Shown piece after piece: positions 46,713 to 55,934 of a stretch of 64,000 bases of DNA (within the stretch, counting starts at the first letter, position 1; each line of letters begins with the position of its first letter). The notes under the pieces are model-generated. The model ran no database searches. It saw only the letters and a program-made list of their open reading frames with translations, and was not told where the DNA came from. The stretch is from assembly GCF_026011795.1 (NCBI RefSeq), contig NZ_BRVS01000003.1, positions 1 through 64,000 of the forward strand. Direction: 5' to 3'. The DNA comes from Arthrobacter mangrovi. Lineage in GTDB: Bacteria > Actinomycetota > Actinomycetes > Actinomycetales > Micrococcaceae. The translations under genes and the position numbers were made by a program.

Positions 46713-48158
46713 GTGGGACACGGGCACCCCCACACGCATGACGCGGCGGCCCCTCCGGATCCGGGGACGCTGGCTGCCCGGCGCAAGGCCAACCTGCTGC
46801 TCGCGGCCATCCTGCTGCCGGTCACCGTCCTGACCCTGGTCGGCATGATCGCCCTGTGGCCGTCGGGGGACCGCTCCGGCGTGACCGTGGTGGACCCGTA
46901 CGCCACGGCCCCGGGCGTCTCCTTCGAGACCGGCACGGTGCAGCGCGTGGAAACCGAGACCTGTCCGTCCTCGCAGTCCGCGATCGACGCCGGCGGCGAA
47001 GGCCAGCAGTGCATGGTGGCCTACACCGAGCCGACGTCGGGAGGCACGCTCCAGCCGGTCGAAATCACCCCGGAAATCGCGCAGTCCCGCGGCGTGGAGG
47101 CCGGGGATACCATCCGCTACCTGGACCTCAGCCGGATCATGCCGGACCAGCCGAACACGCTGATCTTTGTCGACTTTGTCCGCAGCGTGCCGATGGTGCT
47201 GCTCGCCGTGCTGTACGCCGTCGTCGTCGTGGCGGTGGCGCGCTGGCGCGGCTTCCGGGCGATCCTGGGCCTGGCCGGCGCGTTCGTGGTGCTGGCGCAG
47301 TTCGTCCTGCCCGGCCTGGTCGAGGGCAAGCCGCCGCTGCTGCTGGGGCTGATCGGCTCGGTGGTGATCATGGTCGGGGTCCTCTACTTCGCCCACGGCT
47401 TTTCGGCGCGGACCTCCACGGCCCTGCTCGGCACCATGTTCGGCCTGGGCGTGACGGCCCTGATGGCCGGCTGGGCCACGGACGCCGCCTACCTGACCGG
47501 CGTGGGGGATGAGGACACCTACCAGCTGGTCAACATGGCCGACACGATCTCGCTCTCCGGGGTCATCATGTGCGGACTGATCATCTCGGGCCTCGGCGTG
47601 CTCAACGACGTGACCATCACGCAGTCCTCGGCCGTCTGGGAAATGTACGAACTGGCTCCGCAGGCTTCCGCGCGCCGGCTGTTTACCGGGGCCATGCGCG
47701 TGGGCCGCGACCATATCGCCTCCACCGTGTACACGATCGCGTTCGCGTATGCCGGTGCCGCACTTCCGGTGCTCATCCTTGTCTCGCTCTACGAGCGGCC
47801 CCTGTTCGACACACTCTCCAGCGGGGAACTGGCCGAAGAGATCGTCCGGACCCTGGTCGGCTCCATTGGCCTGGTGCTGGCCATCCCGATGACCACGCTG
47901 ATCGCCGTCCTGGTAGTCAAGGCCACCGGCATCCGCCGCGCCTCGGACGTCACGGTGGACGTGGCGGGAGGCGAACCGGCGATGGTTTCTTCGCCCCCGG
48001 GGCACGGCACCGCGGTACGGTATCCGGGCGGCGACGGCGCCGGTGCCTCCCTTCCCGGCGGGGCGGACGACGGCGGCGCCCCGGTTCCGGTGCCGGCGGG
48101 CAAGCCCGCGGAACAACCGCTGAGCCGCAGGGCCCGGCGGCGCGCCGAGCGGGATTGA
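46713..48158 (+). CDS. YibE/F-family membrane protein
   Basis: The product is 481 aa from GTG 46713, 3 bp after the GNAT stop. The His-rich N-terminus (MGHGHPHTHD) is followed by one membrane segment, an extracytoplasmic domain (~50-145) and about seven further helices. The conserved DVTITQSSAVWEMYE and GRDHIASTVYTIAFAYAGA blocks identify YibE/F. Function is unknown; a transport role is often assumed. The last ~75 residues are Pro/Gly/Ala-rich and cytoplasmic. Confidence 0.9.
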   Translation: MGHGHPHTHDAAAPPDPGTLAARRKANLLLAAILLPVTVLTLVGMIALWPSGDRSGVTVVDPYATAPGVSFETGTVQRVETETCPSSQSAIDAGGEGQQCMVAYTEPTSGGTLQPVEITPEIAQSRGVEAGDTIRYLDLSRIMPDQPNTLIFVDFVRSVPMVLLAVLYAVVVVAVARWRGFRAILGLAGAFVVLAQFVLPGLVEGKPPLLLGLIGSVVIMVGVLYFAHGFSARTSTALLGTMFGLGVTALMAGWATDAAYLTGVGDEDTYQLVNMADTISLSGVIMCGLIISGLGVLNDVTITQSSAVWEMYELAPQASARRLFTGAMRVGRDHIASTVYTIAFAYAGAALPVLILVSLYERPLFDTLSSGELAEEIVRTLVGSIGLVLAIPMTTLIAVLVVKATGIRRASDVTVDVAGGEPAMVSSPPGHGTAVRYPGGDGAGASLPGGADDGGAPVPVPAGKPAEQPLSRRARRRAERD

Positions 48159-48224
48159 GGCCGCGCCTGCGGCGCCGTCCACAGGTAGGCGCATGGATTT
48201 GCCCGGATTTGAGAGAATAGGCAG

Positions 48225-49406
48225 GTGACTGTTACCGCTGTACCCGCCTCCGCCACCCGACTGGAGCTCCCTCCGCTGAAGCTCGGGCCGCTGACCATCG
48301 ACACCCCGGTGGTCCTGGCTCCCATGGCCGGCATCACCAACAAGGCCTTCCGCCGGCTCTGCCGCGAGTACGGCGGCGGCCTTTACGTGGCCGAAATGGT
48401 CACCTCCCGGGCACTGGTGGAGCGCAACCGCGAATCGATGCGGATCATCTCGCATGACGAGGATGAGAAGGTCCGGTCGGTCCAGCTGTACGGCGTCGAT
48501 CCCAAGACGGTCGGAGCCGCCGTGCGGATGCTGGTCGAGGAGGAGCGGGCGGACCACATCGACCTCAACTTCGGCTGCCCGGTGCCCAAGGTCACCCGCC
48601 GGGGCGGCGGCTCGGCGCTGCCGTGGAAGACGGAACTGTTCACCGCGATCGTCCAGGCGGCCACCCGGGAAGCCGGCCGCGGCAACATCCCGCTGACCAT
48701 CAAGATGCGCAAGGGCATCGACGAGGACCACCTGACATATATCGATGCCGGCAGGATCGCGCGCGACGCCGGTGTCGCCGCCGTGGCACTGCACGGCCGC
48801 ACCACCAGCCAGTTCTACTCGGGCACGGCGGACTGGGACTCGATTGCCCGGCTCCGGGAAGCCCTGCCGGACATCCCCGTCCTCGGCAACGGGGACATCT
48901 GGAGCGCGGAGGACGCCGTGCGGATGGTGCGCCAGACCGGCGTGGACGGCATCGTCGTCGGCCGCGGCTGCCAGGGGCGGCCCTGGCTCTTCGGCGATCT
49001 GCAGGCCGCGTTCGAGGGGACGGACCGGCGCTTCCGGCCCGGGCTGAAGGAGGTGGCGGACAGCTTCTACCGGCACGCCGAACTGCTGGTCGACTACTTC
49101 GAGGACGAGGGCAAGGCCCTGCGCGACATCCGCAAGCACGTGGCCTGGTATTTCAAGGGCTACCAGGTCGGCGGCGAACTGCGGGCTGCCCTGGCCGCCG
49201 TGCCCACGCTCGAGGTCCTGCGCGGCCTGCTGGACCAGCTGGATCCGTCCGCGCCGTACCCCGGCGCGGACGCCGAAGGGCCGCGCGGGCGGGCCGGTAC
49301 GCCTAAACGGCCGGCCCTGCCGGACGGCTGGCTGAACAGCCGGGAGCTGGACGAGAACCACCGGGCCATGATCGCCGCGGCCGAACTGGATGTTTCCGGT
49401 GGCTGA
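48225..49406 (+). CDS. dusB: tRNA-dihydrouridine synthase B
   Basis: The product is 393 aa from GTG 48225 behind a weak AGGCAG. It is an FMN-dependent TIM-barrel enzyme: PVVLAPMAGITNKAFRRLC, DLNFGCPVPKVTRRGGGSAL with the catalytic Cys, LHGRT and NGDIWSAEDA. It reduces uridines in the tRNA D-loop. The C-terminal tail is extended. It overlaps dgt by 17 bp. Confidence 0.94.
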   Translation: MTVTAVPASATRLELPPLKLGPLTIDTPVVLAPMAGITNKAFRRLCREYGGGLYVAEMVTSRALVERNRESMRIISHDEDEKVRSVQLYGVDPKTVGAAVRMLVEEERADHIDLNFGCPVPKVTRRGGGSALPWKTELFTAIVQAATREAGRGNIPLTIKMRKGIDEDHLTYIDAGRIARDAGVAAVALHGRTTSQFYSGTADWDSIARLREALPDIPVLGNGDIWSAEDAVRMVRQTGVDGIVVGRGCQGRPWLFGDLQAAFEGTDRRFRPGLKEVADSFYRHAELLVDYFEDEGKALRDIRKHVAWYFKGYQVGGELRAALAAVPTLEVLRGLLDQLDPSAPYPGADAEGPRGRAGTPKRPALPDGWLNSRELDENHRAMIAAAELDVSGG

Positions 49407-50694
49407 GCAGGTGGCGCTGACGCCGGCCCCGCTGATGCCGGGCTACACAGAGACGGACCAGGAACGCTGGGTCGCGGAGCCCGCCAAGAGCACCTACCGC
49501 ACGCACTTCGAGCGGGACCGCGCCCGCGTGCTGCATTCCTCCGCGCTCCGCAGGCTCGGTGCCAAGACGCAGGTCGTTTCGCCGTCCACGGACGACTTCG
49601 TCCGGACACGCCTGACCCACAGCCTCGAGGTCGCCCAGGTCGGCCGGGAGCTGGGACGCAGCCTGGGCTGCGATCCGGACGTCGTGGACACCGCGTGCCT
49701 CGCCCATGACCTCGGCCATCCGCCGTTCGGCCACAACGGCGAAGCCGCGCTCAACGCGGCGGCCCACGCGGTCGGCGGCTTCGAAGGCAACGCCCAGACC
49801 CTGCGCCTGCTGACCCGGCTGGAGCCGAAGGTCGTCCGTCCGGACGGCACCCCCGCGGGCCTGAACCTGACCCGCGCCAGCCTGGACGCCGCCAGCAAGT
49901 ACCCCTGGTCCGCGGCGGATGCCCCGGTGATCCATGGCAAGCGCACCAGCAAGTTCGGTGCCTACGAGGATGACCTGCCGGTCTTCCAGTGGCTGCGCGA
50001 GGGAGCGCCCGAGCGTCGGTCCTGCATCGAGGCCCAGGTGATGGACCTTGCGGACGACATCTCCTATTCGGTACACGACGTCGAGGACGCCATCGTCGCC
50101 GGCCGCGTCCAGCTCAAGTGGATGGATACCGCCGACCACCGCAGCCGCGTCATCGGCTACACCCGGCAGTGGTACCTGCCGCACACAGACCCTGCGGAAG
50201 TGGACGCCGCGCTGAGCAGGCTCCAGGAGTCCGGCGTCTGGGTGCCGGAAGCGGACGGCAGCCGCAGGTCCATGGCGGCGCTGAAGGACATGACCAGCCA
50301 GCTCATTGGCCGGTTCTGTTCCAGCGCGCTGGAAGCCACGCGCGCGATTTACGGGCCGGACCCCCTGACCCGCTATGCCGCCGAACTGGTGGTCCCGCAG
50401 GAGACAGTGCTGGAAATCGCCGTCATGAAGGGCCTGGCGACCACGTTCGTCATGACCGCGGACCTTCGCCAGCCGATCTACGAGCGCCAGCAGGAAATCC
50501 TGACGGACCTGGTCCACGAACTGCACGCCACGGGGGCCCGCCACCTGGAGCAGGCCTTCGCGGCGGACTGGCAGGCCGCGGCCGACGACGGTGCGCGCCT
50601 TCGCGTGGTCATCGACCAGATCGCGTCCCTCACCGACGTTTCCGCGATCGCGCTGCACGAGAGGCTCATGGGATCGCACCGCACCCTGCTCTAA
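49390..50694 (+). CDS. dgt: deoxyguanosine triphosphate triphosphohydrolase-like protein
   Basis: The product is 434 aa from ATG 49390; GTG at 49399 is an alternative start. HD-domain metal residues are visible: His77 in RTRLTHSLEV and His106-Asp107 in CLAHDLGHPPFGHNGE. It hydrolyses dNTPs to deoxynucleosides and triphosphate. It ends 112 bp before dnaG, the common actinobacterial order dusB-dgt-dnaG. Confidence 0.93.
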   Translation: MFPVAEQVALTPAPLMPGYTETDQERWVAEPAKSTYRTHFERDRARVLHSSALRRLGAKTQVVSPSTDDFVRTRLTHSLEVAQVGRELGRSLGCDPDVVDTACLAHDLGHPPFGHNGEAALNAAAHAVGGFEGNAQTLRLLTRLEPKVVRPDGTPAGLNLTRASLDAASKYPWSAADAPVIHGKRTSKFGAYEDDLPVFQWLREGAPERRSCIEAQVMDLADDISYSVHDVEDAIVAGRVQLKWMDTADHRSRVIGYTRQWYLPHTDPAEVDAALSRLQESGVWVPEADGSRRSMAALKDMTSQLIGRFCSSALEATRAIYGPDPLTRYAAELVVPQETVLEIAVMKGLATTFVMTADLRQPIYERQQEILTDLVHELHATGARHLEQAFAADWQAAADDGARLRVVIDQIASLTDVSAIALHERLMGSHRTLL

Positions 50695-50806
50695 AGGGGC
50701 GGTGCCTGCCCCGGCGTTCCTGCTCGGCCGTGCCTGTGCCGTGACCTGTCCTACACGGGCCGGGGCGGCGGACCTCGGATTTGGCCGGGTTGCCTAAACT
50801 ATTCTC

Positions 50807-53077
50807 ATGGCCGGACTGATCAAACGCGAAGACATTGACGAGGTCCGCCAGCGCACGGATATCAAGGAGATCGTCGACGGCTACGTCACGCTCAAGTCCG
50901 CCGGCATCGGCTCCTTCAAGGGCCTGTGCCCCTTCCACGACGAACGTTCGCCGTCGTTCCATGTCCGGCCGCAGGTGGGCACCTACCACTGCTTCGGCTG
51001 CGGTGAAGGCGGAGACGTCATCTCCTTCGTGCAGAAGATGGACCACACCACCTTCAGCGAGACGGTGGAGAAACTCGCGCACCGGATCAACTACACGCTG
51101 CGCTACGAAGACGGCGGGACCGGGCCGCGCCGCGAAGACGTCGGCAAACGGCAGCGGCTGCTTGACGCGCACAAGATCGCCGCGGAATTCTTCCGCGCAC
51201 AGCTTCTCACGCCGGGCGGCGCCGCCGGCCGGCAGTTCCTCGAGGGGCGGGGCTTCGACCAGGCGGCGGCCGAGCACTTCGGAGTGGGATACGCCCCGCA
51301 GGGGTGGGACGGGCTGCTCAAGCACCTGACCGGCCGCGGCTTCAGCCAGGACGAGCTCAAGCTCACGGGCATGTTTTCCGAGGGAAACAGGGGAATCTAC
51401 GACCGCTTCCGCGGCCGGCTGATCTGGCCCATCCGTGACATCTCCGGGGACACCATCGGTTTCGGCGCGCGCAAGCTGTTCGAGGACGACCAGGGCCCGA
51501 AATACCTGAACACTCCCGAGACCACGCTGTACAAGAAGTCCCAGGTCCTCTACGGCATCGACCTGGCCAAGCGCGACATCGCGCGGAACCGGCAGCTGGT
51601 CGTCGTCGAGGGGTACACGGACGTCATGGCCTGCCATCTGGCCGGCATCACCACCGCGGTGGCCACCTGCGGCACGGCCTTCGGCGCCGACCACATCAAG
51701 ATTGCCCGGCGCCTGCTGTCCGACGATGGCAGCGGGGGAGAGGTCGTCTTCACGTTCGACGGCGACGAGGCCGGACAGAAGGCGGCCCTGCGCGCATTCG
51801 AGGAAGACCAGCGGTTCATCGCCCAGACGTTCGTGGCCGTCGAGCCGACCGGCGCGGACCCCTGCGACCTGCGGATGACCCGCGGCGAACCGGCGGTCAG
51901 GGAACTGATCTCCTCCCGCCGGCCATTGTTCGAATTCGCCATCAAGGCGACCTTGAAGCGGTTCGACCTCAACACCGTGGAAGGCCGCGTCCAGGCCTTG
52001 CGCGCGGCCGCACCCGTAGTGGCGCAGATCCGGGACCCGGCGATGCGGCCCGCCTACTCGCGCGAGCTCGCCGGCTGGCTCGGAACTGAAGTCGAGGACG
52101 TGCTGCGGGCGGTTGCCGCGGCGGGCAAGCGGGCCAAGGACCAGCAGGACACGGTGGCCTCCGGTGGCACGCAACGTCCCGGTGCCCAGCAGCGCCAACC
52201 CGCGCGGCAGCATTCCGGCCCGGGCCAGCACTACCGCGGGGACGGACAGCACGGAGGGAGCCAGCACCAGGACCGAGGCCGGCCGCGGGGTTACTCGGGC
52301 GGCCCGGGCCGTCCCGACGGCCCCGGGTATGGCGGCCAGGGTGACCGCGGCCGGTATGGCGGTCAGGGTGACGGCGGCCGGTACGGGGGTCAGGGTGACG
52401 GCGGCCGGTACGGGGGTCAGGGTGACGGTGGCCGGTACGGCGGCCAGGGTGACGGTGGCCGGTACGGCGGCCATGACCGTGCGGTCGAGCGCGGCGAGCA
52501 GCAGCATTCCCAGTATCCGGGGGAAGCCGGGTATCCGGGTGAGGCCGGCTACGCGACCCCGGGCGCCGGGTATCCGGAAGAGGCTGCCCCGTCGGAGCCG
52601 GCAGTCAGCCTGCCCGACCTGCGGGATCCCTCGGTACGAATGGAACGCGACGCCTTGATCGTCGCACTGCAGCAGCCGGGACTGCTCGACGCCGAGCAGT
52701 GGCAGCACTTCACGGAAGCAAACTTCCGAGCCCCGGCGCATGCCCTGGTGCACGAGGCCATCCGTGCAGCCGGTTTTGCCGGGGCGACGCCCTCGCAGTG
52801 GGTCGAGAGCGTGCGGCAGGCGGTCCCCGAGGAACTTAGGGGGCTGGTCTCCGAACTTGCCGTCACGCCGCTGCCGGCCCATAACGACGATGCTGTCCGG
52901 CTCTACTGCCGGGGCATCCTGAACCGGCTCTTCGACGTCCAGATCACGCAGCTCAAGGCGGACAAGATGGGCCAATTGCAGCGCACCGATCCTGCGGCGG
53001 ACCCCGAGGCGTTCCAGCGCCTGAACCGCGAACTGATGGAGCTGGAGATGCAGCGACGGGCGCTGCGCAGCGAGTAG
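50807..53077 (+). CDS. dnaG: DNA primase with expanded Gly/Tyr repeat linker
   Basis: The product is 756 aa, longer than the usual 600-650. The N-terminal zinc ribbon (Cys41, His44, Cys62, Cys65) binds the template. The primase core follows, with TOPRIM acidic residues in VVEGYTDVMA and TFDGDEAGQKA. The C-terminal helicase-binding domain spans roughly 600-756. Between core and C-terminal domain lies a ~150-residue Gln/Gly-rich linker containing five and a half 9-residue units of the type YGGQGDGGR. It synthesises RNA primers for replication. The linker is the only unusual feature. Confidence 0.96.
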   Translation: MAGLIKREDIDEVRQRTDIKEIVDGYVTLKSAGIGSFKGLCPFHDERSPSFHVRPQVGTYHCFGCGEGGDVISFVQKMDHTTFSETVEKLAHRINYTLRYEDGGTGPRREDVGKRQRLLDAHKIAAEFFRAQLLTPGGAAGRQFLEGRGFDQAAAEHFGVGYAPQGWDGLLKHLTGRGFSQDELKLTGMFSEGNRGIYDRFRGRLIWPIRDISGDTIGFGARKLFEDDQGPKYLNTPETTLYKKSQVLYGIDLAKRDIARNRQLVVVEGYTDVMACHLAGITTAVATCGTAFGADHIKIARRLLSDDGSGGEVVFTFDGDEAGQKAALRAFEEDQRFIAQTFVAVEPTGADPCDLRMTRGEPAVRELISSRRPLFEFAIKATLKRFDLNTVEGRVQALRAAAPVVAQIRDPAMRPAYSRELAGWLGTEVEDVLRAVAAAGKRAKDQQDTVASGGTQRPGAQQRQPARQHSGPGQHYRGDGQHGGSQHQDRGRPRGYSGGPGRPDGPGYGGQGDRGRYGGQGDGGRYGGQGDGGRYGGQGDGGRYGGQGDGGRYGGHDRAVERGEQQHSQYPGEAGYPGEAGYATPGAGYPEEAAPSEPAVSLPDLRDPSVRMERDALIVALQQPGLLDAEQWQHFTEANFRAPAHALVHEAIRAAGFAGATPSQWVESVRQAVPEELRGLVSELAVTPLPAHNDDAVRLYCRGILNRLFDVQITQLKADKMGQLQRTDPAADPEAFQRLNRELMELEMQRRALRSE
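52328..52477 (+). repeat. 27-bp tandem repeat in the dnaG linker
   Basis: Units start at 52328, 52355, 52382, 52409 and 52436, with a partial one at 52463. Each encodes YGGQGDGGR or a close variant. There is no spacer between units, so it is not CRISPR-like. Confidence 0.92.
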
Positions 53078-53098
53078 CCGACGGCCGCGGGAGCCGAT

Positions 53099-53128
53099 TT
53101 GGTGTTTCCCGCAGCTCTTTAGTAAACT
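53099..53128 (+). promoter_or_regulatory. candidate promoter of tRNA-Asn
   Basis: TTGGTG (53099-53104) and TAAACT (53123-53128) are separated by 18 bp. The site is located between the dnaG stop and the tRNA. It fits a housekeeping sigma factor. Confidence 0.45.
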
Positions 53129-53247
53129 CGTTGAGGCCCGAGGGAGCCCGAGAGGTTCGGAAAAAAGGGGTCCTGCACGGCGGTTTTCTACCGCTCGACA
53201 GGATTTCATTTCCGGGAAAAAGCCTTGTAAGGTTGTCTCTGCTGCTT

Positions 53248-53320
53248 TCCCCCGTAGCTCAATTGGCAGAGCATTCGACTGTTAATCGAAGGGTTACTGG
53301 TTCGAGTCCAGTCGGGGGAG
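53248..53320 (+). tRNA. tRNA-Asn (anticodon GTT)
   Basis: A 73-nt cloverleaf: acceptor TCCCCCG pairs with CGGGGGA, D-arm GCTCAATTGGCAGAGC, anticodon loop CTGTTAA with anticodon GTT, and T-arm ACTGGTTCGAGTCCAGT. The discriminator is G; CCA is not fully encoded. A strong terminator follows. With GatCAB in the window, its charging could go through Asp-tRNA(Asn). Confidence 0.97.
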
Positions 53321-53328
53321 CAAAAGAT

Positions 53329-53366
53329 AAAGAGCCCGTCCTGATTCGTCAGGACGGGCTCTTTTG
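53329..53366. terminator. strong bidirectional terminator after tRNA-Asn
   Basis: AAAGAGCCCGTCCTGA (53329-53344) pairs perfectly with its complement at 53349-53364 around a TTCG loop. A-rich and T-rich flanks serve both strands, between tRNA-Asn (+) and the beta-glucosidase gene (-). Confidence 0.95.
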
Positions 53367-53412
53367 TCTGGTGGCAGCCAATCTGTTTGGCGGCGAGGGA
53401 GGACTTCCAGGA

Positions 53413-54834
53413 CTACGTGCCGTCGGCAACGCTATTGGCGGCAGCTGTCCGGCCGAACCACTCCCCGCTGGCCTTGATGGTCCGGATGAGGGTGTCGTAG
53501 TCCACACGGACAAGGCCGAAGCGCTGGGCGTAGCCCCACGCCCATTCGAAATTGTCCAGCAGCGACCATGCAAAGTAGCCCCGCAGATCGGCTCCCGCCC
53601 GGATGGCCCGGTGGCACTCGGCCACGTGGGCCCGGACGAATTCCAGCCTGTCCAGGTCCTGGATTGAACCGTCCGCAGAGACACGGTCGTCGTAGGCGGC
53701 GCCGTTTTCCGTGACATAAAGCGCCGTTCCGGCGGGGCCCGCATACTCGTCCTGCAGACGCATCAGCAGCCGGAACAATCCCTCCGGCTGGACCTCCCAG
53801 CCCATCGCCGTCGTCGGAAATCCCCGCGGCACCACTGAGACTTCGTCGGCGGCCGGGTACGGCGAGGCCGCCGGCCGCTCCACAGGAGCGCCGTGGGCGA
53901 GCAGCCGGTCGGTGGCCTGATGCCCGGTCACGGCTTCACCGTGATAGTAGTTGACGCCCAGGAAGTCGATAGGGGTGCCGATCAATTCGAGGTCTCCCGG
54001 GCGGACATGCCGTTCCAGCCCGTACGCTGCGACGTCGGCGAGGAAGTCAGAGGGGTACGACTGGCGGAACACCGGATCGAGGAAGGCCCGGTTGAACTGC
54101 CCGTCGATGCGCCGCGCGGCGTCCCGGTCGACCGGGTCCGCGGGATCCGCCGGGTCCGGGACCGTCAGGTTGAGCGTCAGCCCCAGTTGGGCCTCGGGAT
54201 CCCGTTCGCGCAGCGCGGCCGCCGCCAGTCCGTGGCCCAGCAGGAGGTGGTGCATGGCGGCCAGGGCATCCGGCCTCGACTGCCGGCCCGGGGCATGGAC
54301 GCCGGAGCAGTAGCCGAGGAAGGCCGAACACCACGGTTCGTTCAAGGTGGTCCACATCCGGACCCGATCGCCCAGCCGGTCGTGCACGCTCAGCGCGTAC
54401 TCCGCAAAGGCATACGACGTGTCCCTGCTGGCCCAGCCCCCGCTGTCCTCCAAGGCCTGGGGAAGGTCCCAGTGATAGAGCGTCAGCCAGGGCGTGATGC
54501 CGGCCTCGAGCAGTCCGTCGACGAGCCGGGAATAGAAGTCCACGCCCCGGGGATTGACCGGTCCGCCGTCGGGACGGATCCGGGCCCACGACGTTGAGAA
54601 GCGGTAGGCTCCGAGGCCCATCCGGCGCATCAGGGCGATGTCTTCCGCGTAGCGATGGTAATGATCGCAGGCGGTGCTCCCTGAGTCGGAGCCGGCAACG
54701 GCCCCCGGCAAACGGCAGAAAGTGTCCCAGATGGAGTCGCGCCTGCCGTCCTCTGCCGCCGCGCCCTCGATCTGGTAGGCCGCAGTGGCCGCGCCCCAAA
54801 CAAACTCGTCCGGAAACTGCAATTGTGCGGTCAT
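53413..54834 (-). CDS. GH1 beta-glucosidase
   Basis: The product is 473 aa. The start MTAQLQFPDEFVWGAATAAYQIEG at 54834 begins at the family's first strand; the frame stays open upstream without conservation. The acid/base is Glu166 in TLNEPW and the nucleophile Glu376 in YVTENG. It has no signal peptide, so it is an intracellular glycosidase acting on imported beta-glucosides. No sugar transporter or LacI regulator is adjacent. Confidence 0.94.
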   Translation of the reverse strand: MTAQLQFPDEFVWGAATAAYQIEGAAAEDGRRDSIWDTFCRLPGAVAGSDSGSTACDHYHRYAEDIALMRRMGLGAYRFSTSWARIRPDGGPVNPRGVDFYSRLVDGLLEAGITPWLTLYHWDLPQALEDSGGWASRDTSYAFAEYALSVHDRLGDRVRMWTTLNEPWCSAFLGYCSGVHAPGRQSRPDALAAMHHLLLGHGLAAAALRERDPEAQLGLTLNLTVPDPADPADPVDRDAARRIDGQFNRAFLDPVFRQSYPSDFLADVAAYGLERHVRPGDLELIGTPIDFLGVNYYHGEAVTGHQATDRLLAHGAPVERPAASPYPAADEVSVVPRGFPTTAMGWEVQPEGLFRLLMRLQDEYAGPAGTALYVTENGAAYDDRVSADGSIQDLDRLEFVRAHVAECHRAIRAGADLRGYFAWSLLDNFEWAWGYAQRFGLVRVDYDTLIRTIKASGEWFGRTAAANSVADGT

Positions 54835-55048
54835 TCGTTTCCCCCGGAGGCTCTGCGCTGGGCAATTGCCCGCCAGCATAGCGCCCGGGACAGCTTTGGT
54901 CATGGCTTTCGGCCCCGTGACCTGCTGCAATGGACGGATTGGGGGCGCAGACGTACTTCCTTCGGCTGACCGGTTCCGGCTGCGCCGAATGATAATTTTA
55001 GACACAGGCATCACGAGCACTACCGATCTAGCAATGGAGGCAGGGTCC

Positions 55049-55861
55049 ATGACTCGCGTAGACAACAACAGGACCATTGCGGTCGCCGACAGGTCGTCGC
55101 TGGTGGGACTTGTCCAAGTGGCGGGCCGCCTGCTGCCCCGCCAGCTGAGTGATGAAGTCTCACTGGCCGTTGCCGAGCTTAGGGCCAAGGGCGTCAAGGT
55201 AGGGGTTGCCGCCGGCCTGCTCGCCGGGGCCCTGCTCCTGCTGGCGGCCATGGCGGTTTCCCTGCTCGTTGCCGCGATTCTCGGCCTGGGCGAAGCCATC
55301 GCCCCGTGGTTGTCCGCGCTGCTGTTCGCCGCCTTTTTCCTGATCGTCGGCGGCATCCTGGGACTCATCGGGGCCCTGCGGGTCAAGAAGGAACTGCCGC
55401 TACTGCCCGAGAATGCGATCCGCGGCATCAAGCACGACATCGGCGTGCTGAAGGAAGGGCGCAGCTTCGATCCGTCGACTCTGGACCAGAAGCCCGAGCC
55501 GAAGGAAGAGCCCAGGAAGGAGAAGGAGGAGGCGCAGGTCCCGAAGGAGCCGGCTCCCTCGCTGGAGGAGCTGCGGGCCCGCGCAGGCGAACGCCGCGAA
55601 CATTTGGCCCGGATCCGTGACGGACTGGGCCAGAAACTGGACGTCAAGCCGCAGTCCGAGAGGATCAAGTCGGACGCAGCCTCGGCCGCTTCCCGCGCCA
55701 GGCACGCAGCGGAGCTGCGGATTGCCGCCGTCAAGCGCAGCGCCGGCAGCGGTTCCGCCGGTGCGGGCTACGACCTGCAGGAGCGGTGGAAGCCGCTGGC
55801 CGCCCTGGCCGCCTCGCTGGCCACGTTCGCGGTCCTGCTGCGGCGCCTGCTGCGCAAGTAG
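55049..55861 (+). CDS. actinobacterial holin-X / phage-holin-family membrane protein
   Basis: The product is 270 aa from ATG 55049 (GGAGG 8 bp upstream); an ATG at 55034 is possible. Two membrane helices (about 51-79 and 84-110) form the holin-superfamily-III domain. After them come a Lys/Glu/Pro-rich linker (~150-180), an amphipathic segment and a last hydrophobic stretch (~250-265). Despite the name these are usually chromosomal envelope proteins, not phage genes. Confidence 0.8.
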   Translation: MTRVDNNRTIAVADRSSLVGLVQVAGRLLPRQLSDEVSLAVAELRAKGVKVGVAAGLLAGALLLLAAMAVSLLVAAILGLGEAIAPWLSALLFAAFFLIVGGILGLIGALRVKKELPLLPENAIRGIKHDIGVLKEGRSFDPSTLDQKPEPKEEPRKEKEEAQVPKEPAPSLEELRARAGERREHLARIRDGLGQKLDVKPQSERIKSDAASAASRARHAAELRIAAVKRSAGSGSAGAGYDLQERWKPLAALAASLATFAVLLRRLLRK

Positions 55862-55934
55862 CTGCATCACAGTCGGGGAACCCGCCTGGCCTGCCCTTGC
55901 AGGACAGGCAGCATGCCGGGAGGGGAGGGGCAGC

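Noticed and set aside
46527-49361. 944-codon open frame on the minus strand across yibE/F and dusB
   Set aside because: It is a GC-bias shadow of clearly recognisable plus-strand genes. The translation is His/Arg/Gly-rich with no family signature.
52328-52477. CRISPR-like direct repeats
   Set aside because: Units are contiguous with no unique spacers and translate in frame within dnaG.
50666-53209. 847-codon minus-strand frame antisense to dnaG
   Set aside because: It mirrors the primase gene, including its repeats (read as TVMAAVPATVTLAAVP). No independent RBS or domain.
53248-53320. tRNA-Asn as an integration site for a mobile element
   Set aside because: No duplicated tRNA 3' end or integrase was found downstream; a terminator and a metabolic gene follow.
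55049-55861. prophage remnant suggested by the holin-family protein
   Set aside because: No lysin, terminase, integrase or structural genes are near; such holin-X proteins are ordinary in Actinobacteria.
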